Source of the DNA: Triatoma infestans
Taxonomy: Eukaryota > Arthropoda > Insecta > Hemiptera > Reduviidae
DNA length: 64,000 nt
Assembly (NCBI GenBank): GCA_011037195.1
Contig: JAAEAF010014363.1
Span: 124,001 to 188,000, forward strand
Direction: 5' to 3'
Shown here: piece by piece, positions 11,507 to 21,612 of the stretch
How positions within the stretch are numbered: position 1 is the stretch's first letter
Layout: each line of letters starts with the position of its first letter
Position numbers and translations under genes: made by a program
The notes under the pieces: generated by a model
Told to the model about the DNA's origin: nothing
The model's database searches: none
What the model saw: only the letters and a program-made list of their open reading frames with translations

Positions 11507-11623
11507 GTCGTCTTAAAGTCTAAGTCTAAGTTAACTAAGTCTGTGTTGTCACACTGTCTGAAAAACGCATTCTGATGATGGGCGAACGCCCGAAACCGGT
11601 CGATGACCACAAAATGAAGCAGG
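11507..11623 (+). mobile_element. SINE-like element, left part (hammerhead-core-like motif)
   Basis: First 117 bp of a ~175-bp element interrupted by an LTR retrotransposon and resuming at 14869. Flanked by a perfect 13-bp duplication, AAGGTTTAACTGA (11494-11506 and 14927-14939). It contains CTGATGATGGGCGAACGCCC then GAAACCGG at 11572-11600: a CTGATGA box, a GGGC/GCCC stem and GAAAC, as in a hammerhead core. The same sequence occurs at 58381-58560 on the minus strand. No tRNA-like head is visible here, so it is 5' truncated or a relative without one. Complete hammerhead stems I and III were not established. Confidence 0.7.
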
Positions 11624-12116
11624 TATAATGTTATGGTGTGGATGTGTGTAGGTAGCTTGTGGCGTGAGCGTTTTAGCGAAAAGGTCTGGTATGTTTGCTT
11701 GAGATAGAATGTAAGAATAATTAAGAAGTCACCACTGTTATATAAGTAATTATATTCTGTTAAAATAATAACTAAAACTTATTTGATATTATAAACTTAT
11801 TTAATTTATTGTGAAACTGGCACAGATATTTAGAGAGCGATTCCTGAAGTAGTGTTTCGATGTTTCCACCTTGATTGGTAGCACAAGTCTGTCTTAAAAT
11901 ATCTCTTCTCTTTGTTTCTTCAATTCCTCCCCTTTGAGGAGAAGGGGGTAGTACAATGCCAGTAATTGTTCTTGTACCGTACCAGTAACTGGACTTGTAT
12001 ACCTGGCTAGCCCTTTTGCAATGGAATGTCAATCTTTTTCTTAATTTGAGATAATTATAAAATATTCTAAATTATTTTTAAAAACTATTATTTTTCGATT
12101 TCGTCCTTCCACTACA
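11624..12116 (-). repeat. 3' LTR of the gag-only element
   Basis: 493 bp. In element sense it begins TGTAGTGGAAGGACGAAATC at 12116 and ends CATTATA at 11624, where the other LTR has CATTACA. The first ~65 bp are essentially identical to the partner LTR; the rest is clearly diverged, with indels. No strong polypurine tract is visible just inside it. Confidence 0.85.
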
Positions 12117-12792
12117 TTATCAAAAAAAATTTTGTAAATTATTATTTAAAAGTTTTGAAATATACAATACAATAATTACAAATATTAAATGCGGAATAAT
12201 TTTATAACTCGTGGTATGAGAGTTTTCAGTGCTGAAACAAAAATAATATGTCGATTATTGCAACAACCAAGGTAAATATTTCAATGCATTTTACACATTT
12301 TTATTCTTAAGACTAACTAATTCTTACATATAACATTTACATGTGGTGTAATATGTAAAGTTAAGAAGTGTGATATATTGAGAATTATTTCAAGAGATTA
12401 TGTCAAGTATGTTATTTCAAGTGTTATGTATTGTGTGCGCCAGGTGGCACAGAAATTTCTGTGGCCAGTTACTGGGGATTTTAGTGAACTTAGCGATTAG
12501 TACTAAATTAGTGCGTTTGAGTACTAGTTGAAAATTGAATGTTGGATTTATTGTGTTAGATGCGGTGCGCAAATTAATATTGCCCTGTAAAAAAATTTCT
12601 ACAAGTATTGATTTGAAATTGCCTTTTAATTGCGAAAGTATAGACTCGCCAGAAAATTTTGAACTTTTGACATTGTCCGCTTGCAAATGAAGGGGCGTGA
12701 TGCCATAGTTAGGTATTACCTAGTTAGACAGGACTGATGGAAGCAGATATGATTGCCATGGTCATAATATTAGTCGAGAAAGCGACTGAGGG
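12117..12792 (-). other. Internal region downstream of gag, no recognisable pol
   Basis: About 675 bp between the gag stop and the 3' LTR. The longest frame (12417-12686, minus, 89 codons) matches no protease, RT or integrase motif that I can see. Interpreted as leftover 3' untranslated or deleted pol sequence. Confidence 0.5.
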
Positions 12793-14134
12793 CTAACTCG
12801 TTTTGGGCTGTATTTGGAAACAATTTCGAGCCGTATGTCCAAATTTTGAACAATATTGCCATGTGGGCCTATTTTGGAGGTTATTGCTACTTTCGTTACC
12901 ATTATTATTATTATGCTGTCTATCTGAATAAGAGTTAAATCGTGAATTATTTGAATTAACTCGAGGATTATTATTGTTAGTATAATATTGAATACTATTA
13001 TTATTATTATAGCGATTATTACTATATACCCTGCGATTGAAATTTTTTGGAATATTAAAATTATTAGGCATTTTGCCAAAGTTAGTACGAGGTTTTGGTC
13101 TGAATTTGTTGGTGCAGTCCACGTCAAAATGTGGACCGGAACAATGGCGACAAGGTCTGTTCTTTATTACATTAAAAACTCTAGTTGGTTTTAATTGTGG
13201 CTTTTGACTTTTATTACGATGCGGGCATTCTCTGTGGAAATGCATTTGTCCACAGAAACGACAAGGAGATGGGGGTGTACGAGGATTGGAAGTTTTCGAA
13301 GTAACAGCGAAAACTGTGGGGTTTGTTTCAGAAGCCTGAACTTCTTTTAGGGCATTGGCATAAGAAAGTGCTTCGTCTAATTTTTGAGGTAGCTTAGTTC
13401 GCACCTCATTACGAAGCGGTTGAGGAAGTGACTTCAGGAAGGCATCAGTGGCCAGTTTATCTAAAATAGTTTGTAAGGCCTCGAGTGGGTTAGCTTGAGC
13501 TTTTAAATGAATGGCGGATTGGATATGTCTAATCCTATCCGCGAAAGTTTCAGGAGACTCTGTTGGAAGAGATTGAATATTAGTCATCTGTTGTAAGAGG
13601 ACTAGGATTGTTTTCTCCTTACGAAATCGGGCAGGAAGTCGCTCTGAAATTAGAGGATACGTTATAATTGTACCCTGGCGTAAGTAATTCCGCTTTCTGG
13701 GTGTCGTAAAATATTTTTGCAGACTCAGAGAGCCTAAGTGCTAATATTTCTAATTTCGCTGCGACGTCCCAGCCAGAAAGACTAGCACAATGGCTAATTT
13801 GGTCTAGGAAATCGGACACTTTGGCTGAATTTTCGCCATCGAAAGTGGGCAAACTGTCTATCAATTGCAAATTTCTTAAAGGACTAGGTTGATTGTTAAT
13901 TGGGGGATTTGCTAATTGCTGCTGAGCAAGTAAATATTCTACAGCAGCGTCGATGCCCATATCATGTCCATTAATCTTATACATTTTTGAAATGGATGAA
14001 TTACTTGGGGAACGATTATATTTTTCAAGACGTCTACGTAATTGGAGTAAATTACCTCCAACAGAAAGGTTATTATCGCGTAATTTCTTTATAATTTGGG
14101 ATCTATTAAGTACACTCATAAATTCAAAATTCAC
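12793..14134 (-). pseudogene. gag: Gag polyprotein with SAP-like N terminus and CCHC knuckles, one frameshift
   Basis: About 447 codons in two overlapping frames. The first (14134-13619) starts MNFEFMSVLNRSQIIKKL and continues through LRDNNLSVGGNLLQLRRRL, which resembles a SAP nucleic-acid-binding motif near residues 8-40. The second (to 12793) carries the capsid-like part (TESPETFADRIRHIQSAI) and then cysteine clusters. The frames join if one indel is assumed near 13680; reading there resumes as PLISERLPARFRKEK, a usual gag segment. Two knuckles have the spacing CX2CX3HX4C (CRFCGQMHF.. and CRHCSGPHF..). A third (CSKFGHTARNC) has Trp where the first Cys of CX2C belongs. Expected role: structural protein coating element RNA in particles. 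Now likely inactive. Confidence 0.85.
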
Positions 14135-14339
14135 AAAGGATTGGGGTACAAGTGGTACAATTACAAAAATTTAAAAATGAAATTCGCTAGAAATTCAATA
14201 ATGGGAAATATTTAATTAAAATATTATTTCCGCTGAGAAAATAATTAAAAACAATCAAATTATCTGATGGATAATTTGTCTAATTATGAAATCAAAAATT
14301 GTAGGTACTTTTAATTTGTGGATTCTGGTTGAAAATATC

Positions 14340-14357
14340 CCAAACAGCTGGCACCAA
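14340..14357 (-). other. Primer-binding site
   Basis: Directly inside the 5' LTR, the element strand reads TGGTGCCAGCTGTTTGG, one base from the LTR. It begins TGG, complementary to a tRNA CCA end, and sits exactly where reverse transcription is primed in LTR retrotransposons. I could not name the tRNA. Confidence 0.75.
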
Positions 14358-14864
14358 TGTAATGTTTTGGTGTGATGATGTGTATTTGTAGTAAGTGGCA
14401 CGAGCGGTGTTGTAAAATAGAGGGCTTGTAATGTTGAGATAAGGATAGAAGTTTTAAAAATAATTAAGAAAGCATCACCGTTTTATAAATAATTATATTA
14501 TCTCTTAGTAAATTTAAGTATATTACAATATCACAATTATAAATCAGAAGTATATCTAAAATAAAGGCAAATATCTATTATTGGCACTGAGCGATCCTGA
14601 AGTGTCCTATTTGAAGGCTGAGTTTAGACTGTGTACTCTTTACTCTTTGAAAGCTAATGATAGACTCTTTGGAATTGCTCTCTCTCTCGCGGGGGAATTC
14701 TCTTATACAAAAGAGTTACCCTAATGGGATTTTGCCTTTGTTTAATGATCCGAAGTTACAGTACCTTACAGTAAATACACTCTTTTTGAAGTTAAATTCA
14801 CATTATAAAATAATCTAAATTATTTTTAAAAACTATTATTTTTCGATTTCGTCCTTCCACTACA
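14358..14864 (-). repeat. 5' LTR of the gag-only element
   Basis: 507 bp, TGTAGTGG...CATTACA in element sense. Ends are TG..CA as usual. Paired with 11624-12116. Confidence 0.87.
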
Positions 14865-14868
14865 CAGG

Positions 14869-14926
14869 CTACAACGGAAAATGTCTCTGATGCTTTCCAA
14901 CTCTGCGGAACCAACCACCACAACAA
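14869..14926 (+). mobile_element. SINE-like element, right part (second conserved hairpin)
   Basis: Continuation of 11507-11623 after the LTR element. It contains CTGATGCTTTCCAACTCTGC then GGAACC (14887-14912), where TTCC pairs with GGAA. The same block is at 58411-58436 (minus), and a changed but still pairing version (ATCC/GGAT) is at 44258-44278. The element ends in an A-rich tract just before the 13-bp target duplication. Confidence 0.7.
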
Positions 14927-16510
14927 AAGGTTTAACTGATTCATTTTATTCTGAAATGTGAATCAAACAAGGCTGCGTTTTATCACATGTTCTCTTCAGT
15001 CTCTTCTTGAATGATTTAGAAGATAGTTTATTAATAATATAAAAATCAAAGCTCTCGGTTATGCCGATGATGCAGTTCTATTAGCGCCGGAAATAACAAC
15101 TTTCTAGTACATGATAAACGCTCTTTATAAGTACTGCGCAAAATGAAACTTAAAACGAAATTTGGATAAGTCCAAAATCTTATTTTTTAGAAACGGAGGC
15201 AAAATGGCTAGTGGAGAAAAGTGGAGGTGGGATAAAGAGATAATTGAAACTTACCTTCAAATAAGTATTTAGGCGTTACAGTTTCCACTAAACTTAGTTT
15301 TGAACAACGCATTGCTGAAAGGTTAACAAAATCTAAAGCGGGTCTGAATTCGGTATGGAACAATCTTACATGCAACAAGGATACACCATTTACATCAAAC
15401 GTACAGGTATTTAACAGTGTGAGCAGAGCTTTATTATGCTATGGTGCTCAGGTGTGGGGCGGCCAGCAACATGATGATGTTGAAAAATTAATGCGTTTTT
15501 TCATTAAAAAGCTTTACGGGTTGCCAATGTGTACCCCAAATTATATGTATACATAGAAACTAATCTCTCCACTCTTTTCCTATACACGTTGAAAATACAT
15601 TTAAAATATATTTCTAAGATATTTAAATATTATACTGATAACAGATATCCCAAAATAGTAGCAAAAGAAATAATCTGTAAAAATACATTTCGGTTTAAAC
15701 ATTTAATAGACCTTCTGCAGTTATTTAATATTAATGTTGACTGGGAACCAGCTGACTAGTTATTTAATTCTACAATTGTAATGTTAATTATAAAAAAGGT
15801 TTCACAACAAATGCATACTAAATATTTCACCTTAACCCACTTATATAACACTTACATAATAACGTATGAAAGATTAAGCCATAGTCAACTATCCACAAGT
15901 TATACCAATTCATTGCTCTACATAAAGCTAAATGGGTTTTCAAATTGAGAGGGGAGTTGTTAAATTTGAATTGGAAGCCTTATAAAGATAATTATGGCAT
16001 TTGCTCAATGTGCATCAGTAATAAATCTGTAAACACCTATCACTTTTTGGCCACTTGTAAAATTCTTATAGAGTAAAATGGTTCAATAAAAAGAACTTGA
16101 CTCAAATTGATGCAATAGATTTACTCAATGGAAAAAACTGGTTGGCTTTAGTTAACTATTGTCGTCATAGTTGGCAATATAGATCGTTACTTATTAAAGA
16201 ATTTAATTTTGACTCCTAAAATAAGCTTCTAGAAAGTAAATTATAATAACAATAGTACAGGAAAATAAATATTATTAATGTAATAGTGATAAATATATAT
16301 AAAACAAATAACAGTGGTCTCTTCTTTCATTATGTAACTTTTTGTTTTATTTTATTTTTTTGTTTTAAAATATATATTAATTAAATAATATTTTTTTGAC
16401 AACTGACCTCCCACGGACGATCATATCATCGTGGTAGTCTCTTTTTGTGTAAAATAAAAAGAGTTTGTAATGCACCTTTGTATATAATTTGAATAAAGAC
16501 ATCTTATTCT
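14927..16510 (+). pseudogene. Jockey-like LINE relic, second half
   Basis: Continues the RT from 11338-11506. Motifs in order: GLTDSF; QGCVLSHVLFSLFLNDLEDS (motif B region); GYADDAVLLAPE (motif C; catalytic Asp pair near 15064-15069); an LDKSKILFF block. The post-RT region includes CGAQVWGGQQHDDVEKLM and LYGLPMCTPNYM; near the C terminus are KAKWVFKLRGELLNLNWKPY and an ICSMC..H..C cluster, common in Jockey/CR1-type proteins. Coding ends near 16219. The 3' part has AATAAA near 16491. Stops (for example near 14960) and frameshifts make it inactive. No RNase H domain is seen. Clade inferred. Confidence 0.82.
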
Positions 16511-17023
16511 ATATATATTCCTATTCACTGGTAGAATTCCATATTTAAAGAAAAACGTTAACCAAAAATGTTCGACTTTGGGAATAAGTTTTTGAATTTT
16601 CTCCCTATTTTCTACAATCCTTTTGTGCTAACTGCATAGATATAAACTTTTTAATTTTATGTGGAACATTTTTACGACAAAAAATTATTTTGGGAATTCT
16701 ATGGAATGTGTGGCTTAAATTTAATGTTATTGGCGCTGTCTTCTAAGCTACAAGTAACTACATTGAAATTACTACCTGCCAAGCGTCCCTTGGGGACGCA
16801 GTACCGTAACCAAAAGGGACCCGGAGGATGGGAGAATTATCTTTCAAAAAAGTGGCCCAGAATCGGCCAATTCCCTCTACTTCTATTTAGTTAAAATTTC
16901 AAATTTGAAAAATTTTTCTTTCAGAATTGTGATTATAATTATATGAGAAACCATGATGGATATTGTGTGATAATATCACGCCAATTTTTAGTTAGCTGCG
17001 CTGGTGTTTGATGTTCATTTAGG
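16511..17023. other. No clear feature; possible old family A fragment
   Basis: 16540-16620 weakly resembles family A in + sense. The 77-codon frame at 16661-16894 is not recognised. Confidence 0.35.
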
Positions 17024-17078
17024 TGGATATTCAGGGGGCACCTGAGAACTATCTCAGACGTGAATAACTTCACCTCCC
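17024..17078 (+). repeat. Short direct repeat, copy 1
   Basis: GGATATTCAGGGGGCA, then ATCTCAGACG and GAA.AACTT, recurs at 17623-17678 with the same order and spacing. Each copy adjoins family A sequence. The unit is unidentified. Confidence 0.6.
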
Positions 17079-17119
17079 TTCTCACTACACCTGCTAGTAC
17101 AGTTATATATAAAATTCAA

Positions 17120-17530
17120 TTTTTTATATTTGTCCTCACATAAATATAGAGATCGTGGGAAACAAGTACCTTACATACTAATCTTGGCCGTTGGAGAAGA
17201 GATTATATTGTGCCCCAATAGAGCGCACTCTGCAAAAACTGTTGAGCAATTCATAATCACATTTTTTGGGATAAATATTTCAAACAAAAATGTTACCTCC
17301 ACATCTCTCTAGTTAGCATAACAAGTTTAACGGAAATCCTTAAATTCGTTTTCGAATAAATTTCAAAAATCTCAGAAACTTATTCTGCAAACTGACATTT
17401 CACATTAACCCGATTTTCAAATCTGGAATTCTAGCAATGCTTCTGATTAATATTATGTAAGTGGTAAACGATAGATTGTACTCAAGTAGAGGAATGTACA
17501 ACACGGCCTCACCCCCAAAAACCTTCTATT
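17120..17530 (-). repeat. Family A internal fragment
   Basis: Minus-orientation family A blocks: GATAAATATTTCAAACAAAA, TTATTCTGCAAACTGACATT and CGATTTTCAAATCTGGAATTC. Both termini are missing. Confidence 0.5.
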
Positions 17531-17622
17531 TCCTACATCATGACTTCGGCTATTCAGCCATTCTGCGTCGTGCGGCCCGGTATAAAAAGGTTACGCTGGC
17601 GATTAATAGAGTTCGTTGAGTT

Positions 17623-17678
17623 GGATATTCAGGGGGCAATTGAATACAATCTCAGACGCGAACAACTTTATCCCCCTC
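17623..17678 (+). repeat. Short direct repeat, copy 2
   Basis: Second copy of the unit at 17024. A TATAAAA sequence lies about 45 bp upstream (17580-17588), which could be chance. Confidence 0.6.
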
Positions 17679-17699
17679 AACCACAAAAATATTAAAAAA

Positions 17700-18068
17700 A
17701 ATTATAGGTTTACACAAAAGTAAAGTATCTAGGGAGTGTAACAAAGTTTGTAAAAAATTGTTAAAGCCGTTTTCCAGAAAATCACGGAAACTGAAAAAAA
17801 AAAAACGAGTTGAGTAAAGTTGCATTTCCGGTTCATGAGTTTTGCTCGAAATCTTCATGTCAGATGCGATAGAAGTACTAAAAGTGAATATTATGATTGA
17901 ACTTCTTGTGATTTGTCGTTTTTGTGACGTTTTGTTTACATATAATACCATTTGCTAAAAACATTTTTTCGTATTCAGAGGACCTCAAACCATATATTTC
18001 CGGTGAAAACTAATTTCTAAAATTTGATACGATCGCAATACTTCCTCTTACTAGGGGTTAGTGAAGGT
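17700..18068 (-). repeat. Family A 5' part
   Basis: Minus-strand start at 18068 (ACCTTCACTAACCCCTAGTAAG), then the CGGTGAAAAC and CTCAGAGGACC blocks, and a GCATTTCCGG unit start near 17822. Confidence 0.7.
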
Positions 18069-18310
18069 AAAAATGTTAGGAAAAAACTGGCAAATGAAAA
18101 ACACAATTTTCATTTCTTTAAATATATATACGTAGTTTTTCATAAATAAATAGAATGTTACATTAATATGGCATGTGTAGGCATGGAGTAATAAAGAAAA
18201 TAGTTAACCTCTCAGTACATTCAGACCACTCAAGTAACAGATGCTTATTATAGGGAAATGTTTAAAGATGTTTGCTTAGTGCAATACTTCTTGACAATAG
18301 TAGACCGGGT

Positions 18311-18341
<31 letters not shown>

Positions 18342-19044
18342 GGGCCGCCTGTCAAGTTCTCAGTTATATGAGATGGGTAACGATGATGATGATGACGATG
18401 CTCTGGAGTTGCCTTATCTTACTATTGTTATACTATAATCCTTGTCTGACTACTGTTTGTTCGCTTGGTAAAGAGCATAACTTAAAACCCAACATCTATC
18501 TAGATACAAATATCAAGATTTTCTCAACTGGACCATGAACGATGGAAAAATAGTTTCCTCAACATCATACATAAATATATATATATTCAAAATAGCGTCG
18601 GATTTCCTATTTCCACTACTAAATGCTCTTAATTCCTTAAGGGGAATTTTTTCAACCACGCTGATTTGGATATTTTGGGAGGTTGAACAGAAAAGAAAAT
18701 TTAAGTTGAGATAAGTTAGACTTACTGAACACAGTTCATATTCAATGCTAATATTAAGCATTGCATGGACTTCACACTGTATTATTTAGAGTGAGAAAAG
18801 GATGACAGATTAACTGGCAGAGTGACTGTGTGTGTACGATGGTCGTTGAATGTTGATGGTTGTTCCATATAGCATTTGAATGAGAAATAGTTGGCGGGTT
18901 TGCACTCTTTTTAAGCGGCTGGCTGGACTAGCCCCTATTCTATTTAACTTCTCGATTCTATTTAATTTCTCGAGACTTTTGGATAAAAAAAAAATCTTTA
19001 GATTGTAGAATTCACGTTTACAAAATATTTTTGCTTTAACTTTT
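18069..19044. other. No gene; TC microsatellite
   Basis: (TC)n run at 18313-18342. The open frame at 18272-18538 runs through that microsatellite and is not credible. Nothing else recognised. Confidence 0.55.
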
Positions 19045-19540
19045 ACTTTCTCTTACTGCTGTAAGAGGAGTACGCAATCGTCAAATTTTCGATATCAAGT
19101 TTTTACCGAAAACACTATTAAGGTCTCCTAAGTCAGAAAAAGTTTTTTTGTTTTTTTTTGTCTGGGTCGCAGAAAATTGCAAAAAGAAGAAACTTGAAAA
19201 ATCCATGTGGGTATCACCATGGGATACGATAAGAAGTTATCTGCCAAAATTCCTTAAGCAGAAATAACACTGATTAATGGATTTTTCTCAAAAATGGCTA
19301 CGTTTTTCTTTAACCTTATCATATTAATTGCACATACAAAACGTTACAACTTTTATCAGAAAAAGTTCTCCAGAAAAATTTGTTTAAGGGAGATTTTGGT
19401 GGTGGGATGGGGTTCTGTTTTATTCTAAAGTGCAAGTACAATTTATTATATACTTGTATCATTTAAATAACATTAAATAGATTTGATATGCTGCTCAAAT
19501 TCCTTCAAACTCGGTTTAATTTTCTCTCCATATAAATTAA
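19045..19540 (+). repeat. Family A 5' half
   Basis: Starts ACTTTCTCTTACTGCTGTAA with the 5' hairpin, then AAATTTTCGATATC, a GGTCTCCTAAGTC block and CTCAAAAATGGCTACG. Breaks off after the first internal unit. Confidence 0.75.
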
Positions 19541-20429
19541 TGATAATTTATTTAAAATGTGAACAGGACAATAATATCACAGCAGACTTTCCTTTATTTT
19601 ATTTTTTTATTTGTAATTTTGCCTAAAATAAAATTCCATATTTATTGAAAAAAAAAAGAAAAAATTATTGAAAGGAAAAAAATTAACGAGAAACAAAAAC
19701 AAAATTAAAAAAAGGTATTTGTTTCCTCTCGGTTAAAGCGCTTTTTAGAATTGTAATTCGATTTTAGCGCTTCATTTCACACATCAATGGGAACAATTTT
19801 ATTAACAAAGCATTTCTAAATACAAAGCTTCTATTTTCGTCGACCACTCTCTCTCTCTCCCACCCTCTTCTTTACTCCTTTTATCTCTTTCATCACCACA
19901 GATTTAACGTAACAAACATTGGGCAAACATAGGATGTTATCCATGTGGAAATTTCATGTATTTTCATTATAAAAACATTCATTTTAACTTTTTGTATAAT
20001 TATTTTACTTGTTTTCTGTAACATTAAACAACAACAAACAGTAACATTGATAATATCACATTGTTTATATGATTTTTTGTATTTTTTTTTTAATCATCAA
20101 CGTATTTTATTATATTTATTTAAATAATATAATAGAAATGAAATTTGCAATTTCATTACAATAATTAGAATTATATTACTATAATTCAGGATTTATGTGA
20201 CTGTATGGTCATACAGCTGACTTGGATGCCACCTATAAGTTTTAAATGACAAGAACTCAAATAACGTTACTACCCGCTTACACGATTCCTTGACATACGA
20301 TCTGATAAGTTGATATATTAAAAAACAAATTAGTGATAAATAATCCGCTACTGAAATCGATTTAAACTTATGAATTTGAACTTTTTGGAGTTGAGCCAAG
20401 CATTCCAATATCTATCGTCTCCAAAACCT
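19541..20429. other. AT-rich, no gene seen
   Basis: Homopolymer-rich AT sequence with a short CT run near 19846-19860. No recognised element. Confidence 0.5.
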
Positions 20430-20610
20430 TTTCCTTTTTTTGTTACACGGCTTTATTTCCTTAAAGGGGTATCGTTGAGAACGCCAAGAGCCTCTCTCCA
20501 CTTCTTCTTAAATTTCCAGTAGTCCTTTCGTGACCTTGTCCCGCCATTTCCTCCTCGACATGATTACTGCATTGTATCCTCGGTTTGCGCCTTCTGTAGG
20601 GGGGTTTCCC
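20430..20610 (-). pseudogene. LINE 3'-end fragment (possible)
   Basis: On the minus strand a short frame reads SRRKWRDKVTK and then, one frame over, WKFKKKWREALGV. This resembles the basic C-terminal tail of RTE-like LINE proteins, which usually reads R.R.RKRW.D.V..DL. It is short and degenerate, with no catalytic motif. Identification is tentative. Confidence 0.35.
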
Positions 20611-20654
20611 CCTCGAGATACAATGAATTTATATGGAAAACACTACAATTCTTT

Positions 20655-20685
20655 CTATTAATAATAATAATAATAATAACAATAA
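20655..20685. repeat. (AAT)n microsatellite
   Basis: About eight AAT/ATA units, slightly interrupted. Confidence 0.85.
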
Positions 20686-20804
20686 AAGAAATATAATGGA
20701 AATGATACATATTAAAAAAAAATAATTTGCTATCAATTTTAGAACCGTTACCAACCAACAACCTATCCCACATCAGATATAACAATTTCCTGGAATTTCC
20801 AAAA

Positions 20805-21108
20805 TATATTGGGGTAGTTGAAGAAATGGTCTGGTTTAAATGAATTAACTAAATATGGTTAACACTCTATAATATAAGAAATGACACTGACTGCCTGGAC
20901 TTTACACTTCGAATGATGGAGTATGGTAGATGGGAAAAGGGGTAATGACACGTAGTGATTGGCTGTATGAACTCAGTAGTATGAACTGTTTTCATTCTGT
21001 CTCCCATCGCTGTATTTATGTGGTTTCTCCTACTCTAGTGCGAGAGAGTGGTCCTGTCATTTTGTCTCTCTTTCTCCGCTATGAATACTCTTTTTGGATA
21101 CTATTACA
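20805..21108 (-). repeat. Solo LTR, family B
   Basis: A 304-bp sequence homologous to 25281-25562 and to the LTR palindrome at 41394-42076. In LTR sense it begins TGTAATAG at 21108. Perfect 5-bp duplications CAAAA flank it (20800-20804 and 21109-21113), and no internal region is present, as expected after recombination between two LTRs. Confidence 0.78.
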
Positions 21109-21530
21109 CAAAATAACATATGCAATAAAACATGGTTTTTCCATCATCTGCTGACTAACCCTTTATAAACCATAGCACACACTATCTCCTTAAAACTTGG
21201 CGATGGTATATCACAAATTAAACTATAGTTTTTCAGAAGTTCAAAAAAAGAAAAATTTTTGCAAGTACATTTCTTATGTTAAATTTTCAAAGTAAATTGT
21301 TTACAGTTTTATATACCACATTGTCTAAATTCTAATATTTGAGATGTAATTAAATTTTGATTTTTCTACAATAACAGCAATAGTTTGAAATAAATTTCAA
21401 TTTGCTATATACACGTATAATACTTTTATTGATTTATTTAGTTTATATATATATATATATATAAAGTCTAGTTTATATAAATTTTTGTGTATTCTGTATT
21501 TTTCATTTGCTATGTAACCTTTGTACAGAC
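21109..21530. other. No gene; TA run
   Basis: (TA)n near 21447-21463. Nothing else recognised, apart from the PLE tail that follows. Confidence 0.5.
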
Positions 21531-21612
21531 CCTGAAGGCGCAATAAATTTGCCAAATCGTCGGTGAAAATTTGAAAAAAGAGTTTTTTTTTGTGACCGAA
21601 ACTCAACATCCG
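21531..21612 (+). mobile_element. Penelope-like element 3' end fragment
   Basis: CCTGAAGGCGCAATAAATTT, then GCCAAATCGTCGG and, after an A/T-rich stretch, GTGACCGAAACTCAACATCC. The same order ends the PLE at 33851-33945 (CCTTGAAAAAGACAATATAT, CGAAACGTTGG, AAGACCGAAACTCAAAATCC). A GGC/GCC stem followed by AAA suggests a decayed hammerhead-type motif like those reported in PLEs. Confidence 0.6.

Larger units (their letters stand above)
11624..14864 (-). mobile_element. Gag-only LTR retrotransposon with 4-bp target duplication
   Basis: A complete two-LTR element in minus orientation: LTRs at 14358-14864 (5') and 11624-12116 (3'), and a 2.2-kb internal region holding a primer-binding site and gag but no protease, reverse transcriptase, RNase H or integrase. 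The target duplication is CAGG (11620-11623 and 14865-14868); the empty site is seen in the related element at 58381-58560, where GAAGCAGGCT is uninterrupted. It is therefore non-autonomous, dependent on another element for pol. Gag with CCHC knuckles and a 4-bp duplication suit a Gypsy- or BEL-like origin. The superfamily is not settled without pol. Confidence 0.88.

Noticed and set aside
11572..11600. Confirmed hammerhead ribozyme
   Set aside because: Core boxes and stem II fit, but stem III and an NUH cleavage triplet in the right place could not be found. Reported only as core-like.
17560..17620. TATAAAA sequence as a promoter
   Set aside because: No gene or element start follows it, and TATA-like words are common by chance in this composition.
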